NCBI GenBank assembly: GCA_004802725.1
Contig: SGPM01000059.1
Span: forward strand, 56,586 to 103,786
Source: Antrodiella citrinella
Lineage: Eukaryota > Basidiomycota > Agaricomycetes > Polyporales > Steccherinaceae
Direction: 5' to 3'
Length of the DNA: 47,201 nucleotides
Part shown: positions 11,820-24,016 of the stretch, one piece after another
Layout: the number at the start of each line of letters is the position of its first letter
How positions within the stretch are numbered: the stretch's first letter is position 1
Program-made: the position numbers and the translations under genes
The notes under the pieces: model-generated
What the model was told of the DNA's origin: nothing
The model's input: the letters and a program-made list of their open reading frames with translations, nothing else
Database searches by the model: none

Positions 11820-13133
11820 ATAATAAGTAAAGAGGAGAGCAATGTTACGACACCTTCAATGTTGCCATCTACGAATTCCGAAGCCTCTCCGGCGTGTGTG
11901 TACGAGAGGCGGACCAAGGCCAATGCCGGCGCAGCGGTGTAGTAAGATGGAATGGCACAAGTTACTGGTGGCGTGACCCCGACACGTTAAGGCTATCTCA
12001 AGGGTCGCCGATGAACAGACCGAGTTGGTTTGGCCCGCTCGGCGGTGTGAAGGACTACTCCAGACGGTCTGTGAATCGCAAGAGCGCAGTTAGGCAATGA
12101 CTCGGGCTCTGCCAATGGCAGCAAGTCAGAAATATAGCTCAGTGGCAAATCATATAACTGGTCGTAAGCACTACACCCAGTGACGAAACCAAGGAACAAA
12201 TCATTGGCATAAGCAGATTCACATCTCGGTGCCAAGTTTCGTCGCCGCTGTATATGTGCAGTGTCTCCACCGTTCACATGAGGCATCGATGTTGCGATCT
12301 ATCAGGGCGTAAGCATCAGCTTCGAGCTGTGCAATGCGAATACGTCAAAGAATACGACTACTAGTGGGCTGATACCATGGTTCAGCGTTTCAGCTGGTCT
12401 TGGAAGCTCACCTGTGTGAATGCACATGAATATAGTCAGGTGAGCATTGAAGATGACATCGATCATGCTGATGCTGCACTTCGACAGCTGTAGACTCGGA
12501 TAGACAATTGTACACTGCAAAGATCAATGACGAACAGAAAGTGGCCCTGTGAAAACAAATGCACGGCCAGCAGTAGAGTTTCAACGTACGAGGTTGATGG
12601 AGAATAGCACCGCGGGCTGAAAATCAAAGGTGTACGACATCATAGGTGTACACACCGGGGCGCTGAGATATAACTGGACCGGTATCTAGAGCTCCAAACA
12701 TCACTTCCGGTCGATATTCACCGGCTTGTCTCCAGGCAAAGACTGGACATGTACATACCGTAGTGCTGCCAGTGTGTCTAGATGCAAGTGTAAAGGCTCC
12801 TTCATCAACTGAGGCTTATCTGTTGTCAGCCGTTTCCTTCGAAAAGACCACCATCAAAGTGCACGTAGAAGATCCACGTCAAAGTGAAACAGAGAAGACT
12901 GCACAAAGTTCCAACAATGTTGACAAGGCTCGAAGATCTCCAGGATCGTATGAATGCCAGTGAGAGTCGGGAAGAGAAAAGACACCGCCAGTGAGCGGCA
13001 AACGTGAGAATCAGTAAACCCTACACACTGTCAACGCCAAACGTCCAAAGAAGTGCATAATCATCGATTTGAGAGCATTAAAAAATGTTGAGCAGTTACA
13101 TAGACGAACCTTACTCAAATTTTGAGATGACAT
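11820..13133 (-). pseudogene. decayed or mis-sequenced multi-pass membrane protein gene
   Basis: I do not recognise the family. A start at 13133 gives MSSQNLSK; an intron (GTTCGT...GTGTAG) joins it at 13020 to a hydrophobic exon with LLILTFAAHW and VGTLCSLLCFTLTWIFYVHFDGG. Further segments in plausible order are RPEVMFGALDTGP..SQRPGVYTYDVVH, FDFQPAVLFSINL, VNLLMPMICSLVSSLGVVLTTSYMIC and YYTAAPALALVRLSYTHAGEASEFVDG. One extra base near 12627 breaks the frame between VVH and FDFQP, and I could not build a continuous gene model to a stop before the neighbouring ORF at 11752. It could be a pseudogene, a sequencing error in a living gene, or an upstream part of the 10851-11752 gene. Confidence 0.3.
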
Positions 13134-13356
13134 ACTCGTCCTGCACCAGAATAGACATCGAGACAGCATGACGAATGGGATTGTGGATGATATATAAGAA
13201 GTTGAAGACGTGTGGGGACATGTGTGGCATGAAAGAAAATGGTATAATATGCGTGAATGGGATTCGTGGAGTATCAGTTCGTATCACAGTTAAAGAGGCA
13301 GGGACAACCTATTGTTGTACCCCCCTTCCACCCTCGCCTCTCTTCCCAAACCCTGC

Positions 13357-16200
13357 TCACGCCCGCATGGACGCCTTAGAAGTCCGCGTGCTCATCGTCG
13401 GGAGTCCACCTGGCATCGGGCCCATGTCCGTCGGCTCTGACACCTCACTCTCGATGTTCGCGCTCGCCTGCCGGAGTGACACCAGTACCTCCCTGCAGTA
13501 CTTGAGCTTGTCGACGAGGCGTTGGTGGAACTTCGCCTGCGTGGGGTCCGCGACGGGCGGACGCAGAGAGAGCGCCATGACCTCGCTCAGAGTCCACCGG
13601 CTGATCACGGAGTCCTTGTCGATGTGCGTAACGAGGAGCCCGCGGGAGGAGAGGATCACTTTGGAGTGGTCGTAGAAGTTGAACTGGATAAGACAGAGGT
13701 GTCAGTAGCTGCGAGAATGGCGATACAGGAATCAAACAAACCTGTAAGACGTCATGGCTCATCTTGAAGAGCACCACGTGCTTGATGCGGAGGTACTTCT
13801 GCACGAAGGCCATCCCTCGCGTGCAATCCACGTCCTCAAACGTGTAATCGGTGGCGTTGTACAGACGATCCATGATGTACTGTTCGAAGTACTTCAGGAG
13901 GAAGACCTTGCTCTTAATCTCGTCGGGGTATTGTGAGATCGTGTAATTCTTGCGCACGTACACGATCCCTTGGCGCCTGGAAGTTACATAGTCAAAATGA
14001 CTGCAACGCAAGGAGTGTGTATCAGTAACGAAGCAGCAGGAAGTAGTTATGCAACGCACGATTTATCAGGAGATAGAATGAGATGGGTACTGTCATTGAA
14101 GTGGACTCCCACTGAGCCGTCGCTGGTGGCATAGCCCATGCCGTACTTGTTCGCATAGTCCAACCAAGACACGATGAACACCTTGGGATGCTCCAACTCT
14201 GCGTCCAATCTGGGATCGCGGAAGAGACGCCCCGCCATTTTGGCATCCAACGCCACAGTCAGCGTCTCAGCCATCACATCGAATCCGTTGATCTTCAAGG
14301 GAGGCAAACCCGACGTCGGCGCGGGCACAGCTAGTTCCGAGGCGGACCGTGGAGGCGGAGGGAGCTCCTTGCCTTTGCCTTTCAGAATGGCCTTGTCGAC
14401 GGCACGGTCTCTGTACGAGGAAGCCCTGTCAGATGGAGGAGGAACATTCTCCTGTTCATCCATGGGGTTAACAGAGCTCCCGGAACTCTGCGGTGCCATC
14501 TGCGCCACGATCCTTGCCTTCTGCGACTCGAGCTCCTTTCGCCGCTGGTCTTCCTGTTTGATCTCGTAGGCAGCAGCAGCAACGCCCTGCTCCTCTTCGA
14601 TGTTTTGCAGGTTGCCTAGACGAGGGTCTCGACCAGGACGCCCCGGTGACTTGGCTTCCCTGGCAGCCTGCAACTTTCGCAGAAGAGGCTGCTCGCCGCG
14701 CGCTGTGCCCGGAGCGACGAGTAAGGGTTGACGAGCGGAGCTGAGGAGGGCGGAGATCGGACTGCCAGGTTGCACAGCCTTCAGGAACTCCTTCTCCTGC
14801 TGAGCGAGCGTTGAGGTGACACCCTTGGCCATGGGCGCACTGGCGCTTTCCGAGGGGGCAGCGGGCGGCGCAGATGGCACCGCAAGTGGGGCGATCTCGT
14901 CGTCCAGGAGAGCGTATTTTCGGAGCCGAGCAAGGTTGGCGGCTGAAACTTGACGTGAAATGTGACGAAAATCGGGTGGCGCATCATGGGCAGATGTAGG
15001 AATGTATCCAGGAATGATACCGTTGGCGAAAAAGTCGTGATCAACGATTTGGTGCAGTGTCGGACGCTCCTGAGGGTTAGGAGTAAGAATGAGTTGGACG
15101 AGCTCCTGAACTTCATCAGAGACGGCACGGTCTGCTGGAAACTCGTACTCGTTGTCACGGATACGCCTAAAGGAACGGTCAGCGTTCGTTGTCAGACGTT
15201 GAGATTGAGACTCACTTGTAGATAGCCTTGACGTCCTTCGTCTGGAAAGGGGGACGACCGACAACGAGAGTATACAGGATGACACCAATAGACCAGGTGT
15301 CAACCTCGAAACTGTGACCATTGGCTGTGTCGAAGAGTACCTCCGGAGCGATATAGTTCGGTGTGCCACAGATGGTCTTCTTGCGTTCTCCCGGGTTTTC
15401 AATGAGAGCGGCCAGTCCAAAATCTCCGACCTTGACGTTCATATGCGAGTCCAAGAAGATGTTGCCCAGTTTGAGATCACGGTGAATGACTTGATGCGTG
15501 TGCATGTAGTGGCACGCGCCGATGAGCTGGACCATGAAGAAACGGGCCTCGGGCTCGGTGAAGCGGCGTCGACGACGGAGCATGTCCATAAGTGAGCCGT
15601 TGTGGCAGAGCTCGAGTGTCATGTATACGTTCTCTTCATCTTCGAAGCAGTCCTGGAAGCTGACAATGTTGGGATGCTGGAGAGCGCGGTGGATCTTAAT
15701 TTCGGCGTAAAGCTTACAACAAAAGCATAAGCGCGTCATACACGTCAAATTTTACAGGAGTAGCTTACCTTGGTCTTAGCCTTCTTGGTCTTCAGGGAGG
15801 ACTTGGTGACGACTTTACAGGCTGAGCGGGCACCTGCCCTGTCTTTGACTTCGTAGACACGCGCAAAACCACCCTGCAAGATCATTAACACGACTATACG
15901 CGATGGAAGTTCCATATTACTCACTTCTCCCAACATCCCAACCCTCACATACTGCACTGTGCGGTTCTTGTCCACGATAACCTTAGGCGGAGAAGGTGGC
16001 GTGACTTTCGCATTCTGTCTCGGCAGAGGTGGAGACCCGGGTTGTTTGACGTCTTTAGCAGGGACTTGAGGGGCCTGAGCTGGTACATCGAGTTTGTTGT
16101 AATGGTTCGCGACGTTGACGGCGGGGTGGTTGGCAGCGCTGGCGAGTGGGTGACGACGCGGAGGGGGCGGCATGGCGTGGTGGTAAGTTTGAGCAGACAT
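13357..16200 (-). CDS. CDC5: Polo-like kinase (Cdc5/Plk1 family)
   Basis: This is a mitotic Ser/Thr kinase acting at centrosomes, kinetochores and chromosomes; its targets include condensin and cohesin. The start MSAQTYHH is at 16200, and about 850 residues are encoded in roughly six exons. The kinase domain shows the glycine loop [12 protein letters not shown] (split by an intron), lysine in ACKVV, catalytic [17 protein letters not shown], and activation loop [15 protein letters not shown] with the Polo T-loop threonine. The long linker (about 300 residues) is rich in Ala/Pro and charged residues. The polo-box domain is complete: [14 protein letters not shown] carries the Trp that packs on phosphopeptide, [15 protein letters not shown] follows, and the second box has [11 protein letters not shown] with the phosphate-pincer His and Lys. 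The linker is longer than in human PLK1 (603 residues in total), as is common in fungi. The stop codon is at 13357-13359. Confidence 0.93.
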
Positions 16201-16581
16201 CGTCGTCGGGCCTAACACCGTCGAACGTGAAGAAAAANAGAGAAAAGGAAAAGGAACGCGACGACTTTTCGTCTGAACTTGCGGGCGATCGTCGACGACG
16301 TCTGAGTCTGAGCTGTCTCGTGTCGCTTTTCCGCCAGCCGCATGCTCGCCTCGCGTCGGGCCACGTGCATGTTCGTTTTCGCGTCGTCAGGTGACCGCGT
16401 TTCATTTCACGGGCGCTTGGAGGGTTAGATGTCGTGCATACATGGGACAGACTAGCTACAAACGGACTACCAATACCAGTGAGAAATCTCAAACAGAAAG
16501 GATCGTAATACAACAAGTGGGAGCGAGCGTAGAGCAAAAGACAGCGGGTATGGTATCCAAAATCCAGATATGAAGCAATCT
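16201..16581 (-). promoter_or_regulatory. upstream region of the Polo-like kinase gene
   Basis: The region carries a perfect CACGTG E-box at 16362-16367. About ten bases further upstream of the kinase it has TTTTCGCGTC at 16376-16385, which on the kinase strand reads GACGCGAAAA. The CGCGAAAA core matches the yeast SCB consensus (CRCGAAA), and GACGCG resembles the MCB half-site. Both lie 160-185 bases upstream of the ATG. A purine-rich run with one N sits at about 16230-16255. The regulatory role is inferred from motif match only. Confidence 0.4.
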
Positions 16582-19441
16582 TCACGGAGAAATATCCAAA
16601 GGAGCCCGGCATAAAGAGCATGTACGATTCGTCATCATCCACCGTCGTGCACAATGTTCATGACAACTACCAAAATCAGGTCAGCATCACAATCATGAAT
16701 TCAATTATACTAGTACTCACGCTTTCTGACAACTGATGCAAAGAGCAGCCAGGTCATTATCTTTGAACTGCGACAGACAAATGCCGCATCTATCGACGAC
16801 CGTCCCAAGTAAAGCCAGCTTCAGCTTGACACGACCGTCCCTCAGCACGCGCCGACGTTGCATCTCTACGCGACCGACGAACGGCGCTGCGAGTGCCTCT
16901 AGAGGAGACGGTGCAGCTGGCCGCGCCGGTCCTACAAACTCCGCAAGGCGAAGCAAGTCCTAAGAGAAACATGATATCAATATAAAAATCCACAACATGA
17001 AAACAAATCTGGACGTACATCGTAGTGACCACCGTCTCGGGATGTCCCTTCATCGAGTCGAGACGCCAAGACGTCCAGATCAGTGAGATTCGAATATTCT
17101 GCCCGGGCCCTCGTAGTATTCGTAGTATGGCGGGCCGGCGTCTGTGGAGGAGAGGAGGAAGAGCCAGGAGGATAAGGCTCAGACTGGGACAATGGAGACG
17201 GCGCGGCTGTCATAGTTATGCACACTGGTCTAGCCAGTGGGGACGGTTCATGAGGTACTTGGGGAAGCGGTCGACCAAGGTAATGATGCGACGGTGTGCT
17301 CGGAGAGGCTGGAGGCGAGCTAGATGGATCAGATGCGAGAGTCATGGCATACGTTGGCGTGTGTGGCGTAGATGTGAGGTCCAGGGGTAGAGTAGAAGGT
17401 CCGGCCTCCTCATTAGATAGATTATTGCGTGGAACGGTTATAGGGGTGAGAGCTGCCGCGGCGCGAGATCGCAAAGATAGAGTCGAAGGAGATGGAAACA
17501 CTAATCTGTCTGCAGCAGATTTCGGCGACACACTGTCGCCCTCCGTCGACGTTTTCCACACGACTGAAGGGGAGGTACGGAGTTTCCGAGGAGGAGGCGG
17601 AGGCGGCGGCGGTTTCCTGCGGGATTTAGTTTTGTCCGTCGGAGAAGGCTCAGAAGTAGATGACGGGCTACCAATAGGAGAAGATATATGAGAAAAGAAA
17701 GACTTTGATGCGAATGGGCTCGGAGGCGCGGGGGCGTGGATGACGGGCCGAACAGGCCTGTTGATGAATACGGGGGGAGTTGGAACCGCGACTTGCGTCC
17801 ATATACTCGAATTGGACTGCTCACGGTCCATGGCAGGTCGTCGAGTAGAATAGGGGGTAGTGTGCAAGTCGTCCGAATCAACAACCTCCCAAGAACCCAA
17901 CGGCTCTTCTCGCAACACCGGCTGCACAGGCGGCGTCGCCACTGTCTCTTGGATATGTTTCTCCGGTTCCTTGCCCTTGGAACCAAAGAGTTTCCGGAGG
18001 ATCACGCTCTCCTTACGTTTCAAGAGACCGGAGGACTTCGTCGGTGACTTCATACTAGTAGATGACAACGTCACCGTACTTGACCACGGATTCATCGTCG
18101 CAAAAACAGGTGTTGCTAGGGCCATAGGAGAACACGGTAATGACGCTGTGTCTGTTTCTGAGCGAAGAGGCGATGGAATTCTGCGACTGAAAGATGAGCT
18201 GGCAGTTTCGTCGCTGTCATTGTCGGGATGGCGCATCTCGTTGGCCTTGGCGCAATCCAGAGGCTTCAACCTCTCGCAACCAGAACAGCGAGCCTTCCCT
18301 CCGAGGGCATGTCCACTTCCCTCCTCCGGGATGCGGGCAATGACCGGCCGTGGTGTCAATGTTAATGCAACATTCGACTCACTTGCCTCCAGCCGCAGCC
18401 GCTCCCTATATACCCTGTTGTCCAAGGGAACACCTCGTTGTATGTCGGCTTCCCATTGGCTCGCGGGTTCCAGTGCTGGAGTCAAGGAACGGGACAAGCT
18501 AGCGTCCGAGCTCCCGCTGCTTTCATTGTCGGCTTCATCTGCCCCTGACTCCGCAAGAAGCTCAGCAGCGCTCTCAGCTACGGGTGAGGCATGCGAGGGT
18601 GGAGGAGAAGGTGACATTTCTCGGCGCGGGGGCACGATCGGAGGATGTAAAGCAGAATACAGCAGTCGCGGAGACGGTGCTGCAGAGAGCATGATCGGTG
18701 TGATTGCAAGTGTCGCTCCTAAAGGAGGTGTAGCCGGCGTTTCGGAGGTAGAAGGTAGACGAGAAGACTCGATGCCTGAGGCCAGTGGGCCCGCATGACT
18801 AGACTCTGGCGGGACGACCAGCAGTCCAGGGAGTGAAATATTATTGAACGAGACTCCAGGAGTTCTGGCATACGCGACCAAGTCAGGAGACACGGGAGGT
18901 GTTCTGATAGCCTCCTGGAAGGAGGGAGGAGGATCCTCTGGTATTTCAGAGTCTACGAAAGCACCATGTTAGCATCATGCGTCTATACATACAAGATTCA
19001 GTTGGATCGATGCAGAACGTAAAAATTACGGATCGAGACACAAAGCGGTACTGACGTCAAATTCTTTGGTAGGAAGTATGTACAAGGTTGATATGGACTT
19101 GGGGAGGTAAACGAGTACATGTGCTCACCTCGCGCGATCCTGACTTCTACGACCTGATTCTGTGGCTGAGGCTGTCGGGGGACACGAGCCGACGTCGTCC
19201 TTGCCCGCCGTGTGGCTGGCACAGCTGTGTTGAAACGTGGTTCGTCTCTTTCCCTGTCCCTGCGCCGTGGTGCGCTTCCCTCTCCTTTCTGCTTCGGCTT
19301 GCGGATGCGCCCAGCGTTCTGTGGTGGAATGAGTGTAACCTGACCATGGTGTGTAAGTTCGTGAGTGAGATAGGGGGCCGTGCGGGGAGATTCCCTGTGA
19401 GGAGAACCTTGCGATGGAGAAGTATCGAGCGAACGCGCCAT
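16582..19441 (-). CDS. large disordered protein with C-terminal C4HC3 (RING/PHD-like) zinc finger
   Basis: This is probably an E3 ubiquitin ligase or adaptor; the function is inferred from the finger only. Four exons give about 850 residues. Exon 1 runs from 19441 (MARSLDTSPS) to about 19128. Exon 2 (about 18950-17028) is one long open frame rich in Ser, Pro and Thr, with PEDPPPSFQEA near its start and a proline run PPPPPPPPRKLR. Exon 3 (16960-16729) holds DLLRLAEFVGPARP and CGICLSQF. The last exon completes the finger. Cysteine/histidine spacing is C-x2-C-x12-C-x2-C-x4-H-x2-C-x10-C-x2-C, ending CSLCRAPLDISP just before the stop at 16582. The conserved Trp after the sixth ligand (CARRW) fits RING folds. 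It shares a short divergent promoter with the condensin subunit gene. No homologue with a known function is recognised. Confidence 0.65.
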
Positions 19442-19626
19442 GAAGATGACCGTAGACGGTGAAGGAGGTCATAACTCGTGGCCGCCTGCCCAAAACCACC
19501 CGTGTCGACACCGGCACGTGCCACGCGTACGTCACGTGTACATCACGCGTCAGGAGCCGCGACGCGACTGCCACTGGTTCGAGTTCCTTGCCTTTCTTCC
19601 ACCACCTCTCTTTACATTTTTCAAGG
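19442..19626. promoter_or_regulatory. compact bidirectional promoter with two MCB-like and two E-box sites
   Basis: Only 185 bases separate the divergent start codons of the zinc-finger gene and the condensin subunit gene. A 36-base stretch holds CACGTG at 19515-19520, ACGCGT at 19523-19528, CACGTG at 19533-19538 and ACGCGT at 19545-19550, with GACGCGAC at 19561-19568. ACGCGT is the core of the MluI cell-cycle box bound by MBF in yeasts, which drives G1/S transcription. That would suit a condensin gene. Motif positions are direct observations; the regulation is inferred. Confidence 0.55.
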
Positions 19627-22600
19627 ATGCCTGCACGTATGGTCTCGCCACTAGAGAACCTGCCGGTGTTGTTGTCCAAATCATTCGACCAAGCGCAGAC
19701 GACAACCGCGAATCACCAGAAAAACCTGGTCGCCCTCTACAAACTCCACACAGAAGCAGCCACCGTCAGGGAGAAGGTCCAGAATGGCATGAGCGAGAAA
19801 CTCACAGGGGAACGTGCCTTTGAAGATGCTTTTCTCAATATGATCAGTCGTATCCTTCCCGTGAAAAAGGGCGCTTCAGTGGCAGACAGGATCGTGAAAT
19901 TCACTGGGAACTATGTGAAGTTCATTGTGGAGAAGGGTACGTCTGCTGTATCACATTAGTTGATGTCGGTATGTCTGACGCTCCTATAGACGTCGATGAA
20001 AGGAAAGAGAGACCAACTGATGAGGAGGAAGAGGACACGACAGCCTCCAGATTCAACACTAGGCTGTTACGGTTTCTCTTGAAGGGTTGCGTGGCGAAGG
20101 ACAAGAACGTGAGATACAGGGTCTTGCAGATTGTTGCTGAGATGATATCACATCTGGGTCAAATAGAGTATGTGATCATCTACTGTCCCTCACCTGCAAC
20201 CATTCAGCTTGCCCTGCCTACAGCGAGGATCTGTTTGAGCTCCTTCGCTCTATTCTCCTGGAGCGCCTCAGAGACAAAGAGAGTGTGGTAAGAGTTCAGG
20301 CTGCCATTTCTCTCTGCAAGATTTCTGTAGCGGACGATCCAGATGCATCGCCAAGCATCGCACACCTACTCATCGATAGTCTTCAATACGACACGTCTCC
20401 GTGAGTGGCCTTTTATCATTGTCATTGCATCAGTTTTAACCTCCTGCCAGTGACGTCCGACGAGCCGTACTTGTAACTATACCTCCTGGAGGCAACACTA
20501 CAGAAGCAATCCTTACTCGTACCCGTGACGTGGATGCCACAGTGCGGAGATCTGTGTACGGTGTCGCGCTCAACCCGGACGCCCCAGGTAAAGATGACGC
20601 CAAGCCAGAAAACAACATCGGAGCTACGCACCCCCGCACGCTCACTATCTCCCAACGAGAACTTATTGTTCGTAACGGCCTCGGTGATCGTGAAGAGATG
20701 GTCAAAGCTGCCGCTACCAAACTGCTCACATCGTGGATGGACATTGTCCGTGAACACGAGGACGACCCTAAGGACGTGGAAGATGAATCCAACGTGACTG
20801 CGTTCCTTCGTCTGTTCGATCTCTTCCAAACTTCGGTCCCAGAAGACGCACTCTTGTGCGTTTTTGCAGCTCGTCCCGACGTTCTTGATTCCCTTGAATT
20901 TCCACGTACGTCGTGTATTCACATATGTTGATACTTGCTAAATCCACGTGTCAGCCTCATTCTGGGAGAAGCTCACTCCGGAGAAAGCTTTTCTCATTCG
21001 CGTGTTCACGGACCACTGTGTCGCCGCGAAAGACGACGCGCGGCTGGAATCTGCGTTGCCCGTTGTGGGCGTGGTGGCAGGTATGATTGGTCTGGTGTAC
21101 AACAACTTGCAGAAGGCACTGGAGGAGGATGCCGAGGAGTTCATGCTGCGAGAGGGTATGGATGATCCGGACTTTGAAGAGGAGAAGGCCAAGCGGGAGG
21201 ACGAACACTTCGATAGCGAATGCGTTATCAGTGAGATGCTGAAACTGGCTTTGAACTTGGACTACGGAGACGAGATCGGTCGGAGAGCAATGTTCCAGTT
21301 GACTCGTGAGTTTTTCACCGTGCGAGTCTCTATCAGTTCTGACGACGCTATCAAGGCGAGATGATCTCCCGACAGTCTCTCCCTGAAAGTTTGGTGGCGC
21401 GTTGCCTTGATGTTCTTCGCAAGCTATCTCCTAGCGAACGTGACTTGATCCGCGTTGTCGTTGAGGTGGTACATGAGCTCAGAGATCCTGGCGAGGAGGA
21501 TGACCTGATTGTATGTGTCATTCATGTCTCGTTCGATACGGCGACTTACTTTACCGAGTAGAAAGATGGTGCAGATGACGGTGCGACCAACTTTGGCGAA
21601 ACGCCGGCAACCGTCAAGACCGTCCGGGCCCTCCCTAAACCGACATCGGAAATGTCTCCGGAAGAGAAGGCGCGTACGGACGCCATTGATCTGCGGTGTT
21701 TGTCTCTTTGTATAGGCATGCTGGAGCGCGTAAACAGCGTGGGTGTTCTGATATTCTCTTATCGGAAAGAGCCCAGATTGACACAGTGCATTTGCAGAGA
21801 TTCGAGGAAAATTCGACGCTAGAAGGTATCTTGGGAGAGCTGATTGTCCCCGCTGTCAAGAGGAAGGAGCTTTCCTTGCGTGAGAAGGGACTCGTTGCTC
21901 TTGGGTTGTGTTGTCTCATAGCTCGGGTATGCTTCATTTTTCGCCTCTCTTTAAAGTTGCTTACGAACGACGTTCCCATTTTTCTTCAGCGAATGGCTTT
22001 AAACTCGTTCCAGCTCTTCCTCAGTCAAGTACAATCGGCGCCGGACGTTCTCAAGCTTCGTGTATTGCAAATTGTATTTGACATTCTGATGGTCAACGAA
22101 GGCGATTTCCTTGGTGCTGGAAGTACAAACGTGAGCAGAACTTCACTAGTTGGTTGTTGGATCTCACAGGGAATTCGTAGGGTGAACGCATCGTAGAGTT
22201 CCTTCTACATATTCTGGAAAACGAAGAGTCGGAGAAGGTCCAAGCTCTCCTCTGTGTCGGCATCTCCAAGCTCATGCTGTCGGGTATGATCACTGACGAC
22301 CGAGTACGTCTCATGTTGAATGCATGACGACATTCGTTGATACAGATGTTCTTAGGTCTTGCGAAGTCTGGTTCTGGTGTATATGTCTCCGGAGACGACC
22401 GAGAACCAGGAATTGCGACAATGCTTGACCTACTTCTTCCCGGTCTATTGCTACTCATCTCCTATCAACCAACGCCGGATGCAGCGAGTACGACTTCTTC
22501 TCATCCGTCACTCCTACTGTTCTAACCTGGTCCCTGAAGATCTTCGTGGAAGTTTTTACTCAACTATGTCAGATTCACAAAGATTGGGACGAGGACGAAG

Positions 22601-24016
22601 ATGTCCTCACTCCTCTTCAGGCAGGGCTGATGTTTGTTGATTGGACAGACCCACAGAAAGCATCGTGAGTTTGCAGGACACTTTTTCTGCCGTCTTTGAA
22701 ACTTACTCGACGATTCTCAGTATTGTTGTGAAGCAGATTCCAGGACAGGATGTGGATGACGTCATTCACGTTGAACTTGCTAGTGAGATCATGAAGACGC
22801 TTTTCAGTGATGAGCTGACCAGTAAGACCAGTTTACTCTTTGTCAAGTTCGCACTCACGTATTCAAAACAGAGAACGAAAAGAAATCGCTATGTCAACTC
22901 CTTGGAAAGATATATCTGCCTGACGTCGTAGATGATGACAAGGTCAGAACATTGAAGTTGCTGATACACAATGTTCGCGCAGTGAGTTTGCTGCTAGTCT
23001 GTTATCATTTCCGTGATTGAAGACGCCTCTTTTTGCAGCGCCGGCCGTTGCGTGATGTGACGTCGAAGAATGCTTTCAACAAGTTCGAGGCGACACTCAC
23101 CAAGAAGTTTGAAAAGCAGTTGGAGGCCTTTGATGAGGCTGAATACCGGGAGCTGGAACATCTCAAGGGCCTATTTGAGTTTTTGGACGATATCATCCCC
23201 ATCAGTGACGATGAAGAGGTCGAGCCCCCGAAGAAACGTGGTACTCGTAAGAGGTAAGAACCCCATTGCATCTGCTGTGACTCTCTACTGAGACGTGAAT
23301 TCCGTATACCAGGAGATCCGAGAGCGTAACCACTGACGCAACATCAAATAGCGCGTTCTCCTGTGATGAAAAGTCGTCGACGGGTTCGCGGCCCAGAACG
23401 TCGAAGGGCAAGAGCAAGGCAAAGTAAGTCAGCGATTTGTCTCGACCCTTGTCGGTTGACTCATCGAAGTACACTTAGACGAAGACGGTTGTCGCAAGAA
23501 GACGAGTCAGACGGCGATGAGGAGAGAACAGAACGAGGCGCCTCCCCAGCCGTGACAGTGGCGCCTACAAGGGTCATGCCTCGGCGGTCAGCGTAAGTGA
23601 CCACAGTATGTGTCTGAATGGCATAACAGAGCTCATTACCCTTGATTTCCCTTAGAGCGGTGAATGCGAAGAAAGCCGTGACCAAGTCCATGAAGCCACC
23701 GGATAGCTCGACTGATGATGAAGGTGACGATGATGCCGATGATGACGAAGGAGAAATGACACCTCCACCTCGACGGGCTTCAGGAAGTAAACGGTAACTT
23801 GAACTCATCCCATACAATACCTCCATTTAAGTATGCTGATGCCCCGTCTCTCATAGTGCGACACGACCATCAAGTACGTCAACCAAGTCTAGAGCCGGGC
23901 GAAATGGAGATGGGATGGACAGTTCCGTGATCGGCGATGTATCACACGACTCCATCATGGATACCTCCTTCGAGGAAGAGGACGAGGATGCGGACGAAGT
24001 GGATGAAATCCTCTGA
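19627..24016 (+). CDS. YCG1: condensin complex subunit 3 (Cnd3/Ycg1/CAP-G)
   Basis: This HEAT-repeat, non-SMC subunit binds DNA and the kleisin in condensin, which compacts mitotic chromosomes in the nucleus. The ATG at 19627 begins MPARMVSPLENLP; about 1,100 residues are spread over many exons. HEAT motifs are clear: LLKGCVAKDKNVRYRVLQIVAEM, LERLRDKESVVRVQAAISLCKI and VRRAVLVTIPPGGNT..AILTRTRDVDATVRRSVY, the conserved Cnd3 block. The Cnd3 C-terminal domain follows (FWEKLTPEKAFLIRVF, LPVVGVVAGMIGLVYNNL, LDYGDEIGRRAMFQL, LRKLSPSERDLIRVVVEVV). The C-terminal tail is disordered, with basic patches (KKRGTRKR, PPRRASGSKR) alternating with acidic runs, ending EEEDEDADEVDEIL and the stop at 24014-24016. 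The tail introns were not all resolved, and the length is an estimate. Confidence 0.9.

Noticed and set aside
14174..14569. Plus-strand open frame opposite the Polo kinase linker
   Set aside because: Shadow of the minus-strand coding sequence; the kinase reading is supported by domains on both sides.
17860..18798. A 312-codon open frame on the plus strand
   Set aside because: It is antisense to the long Ser/Pro-rich exon of the zinc-finger gene. That minus-strand frame is twice as long and joins exons carrying a zinc finger, and the plus-strand translation has no recognisable features.
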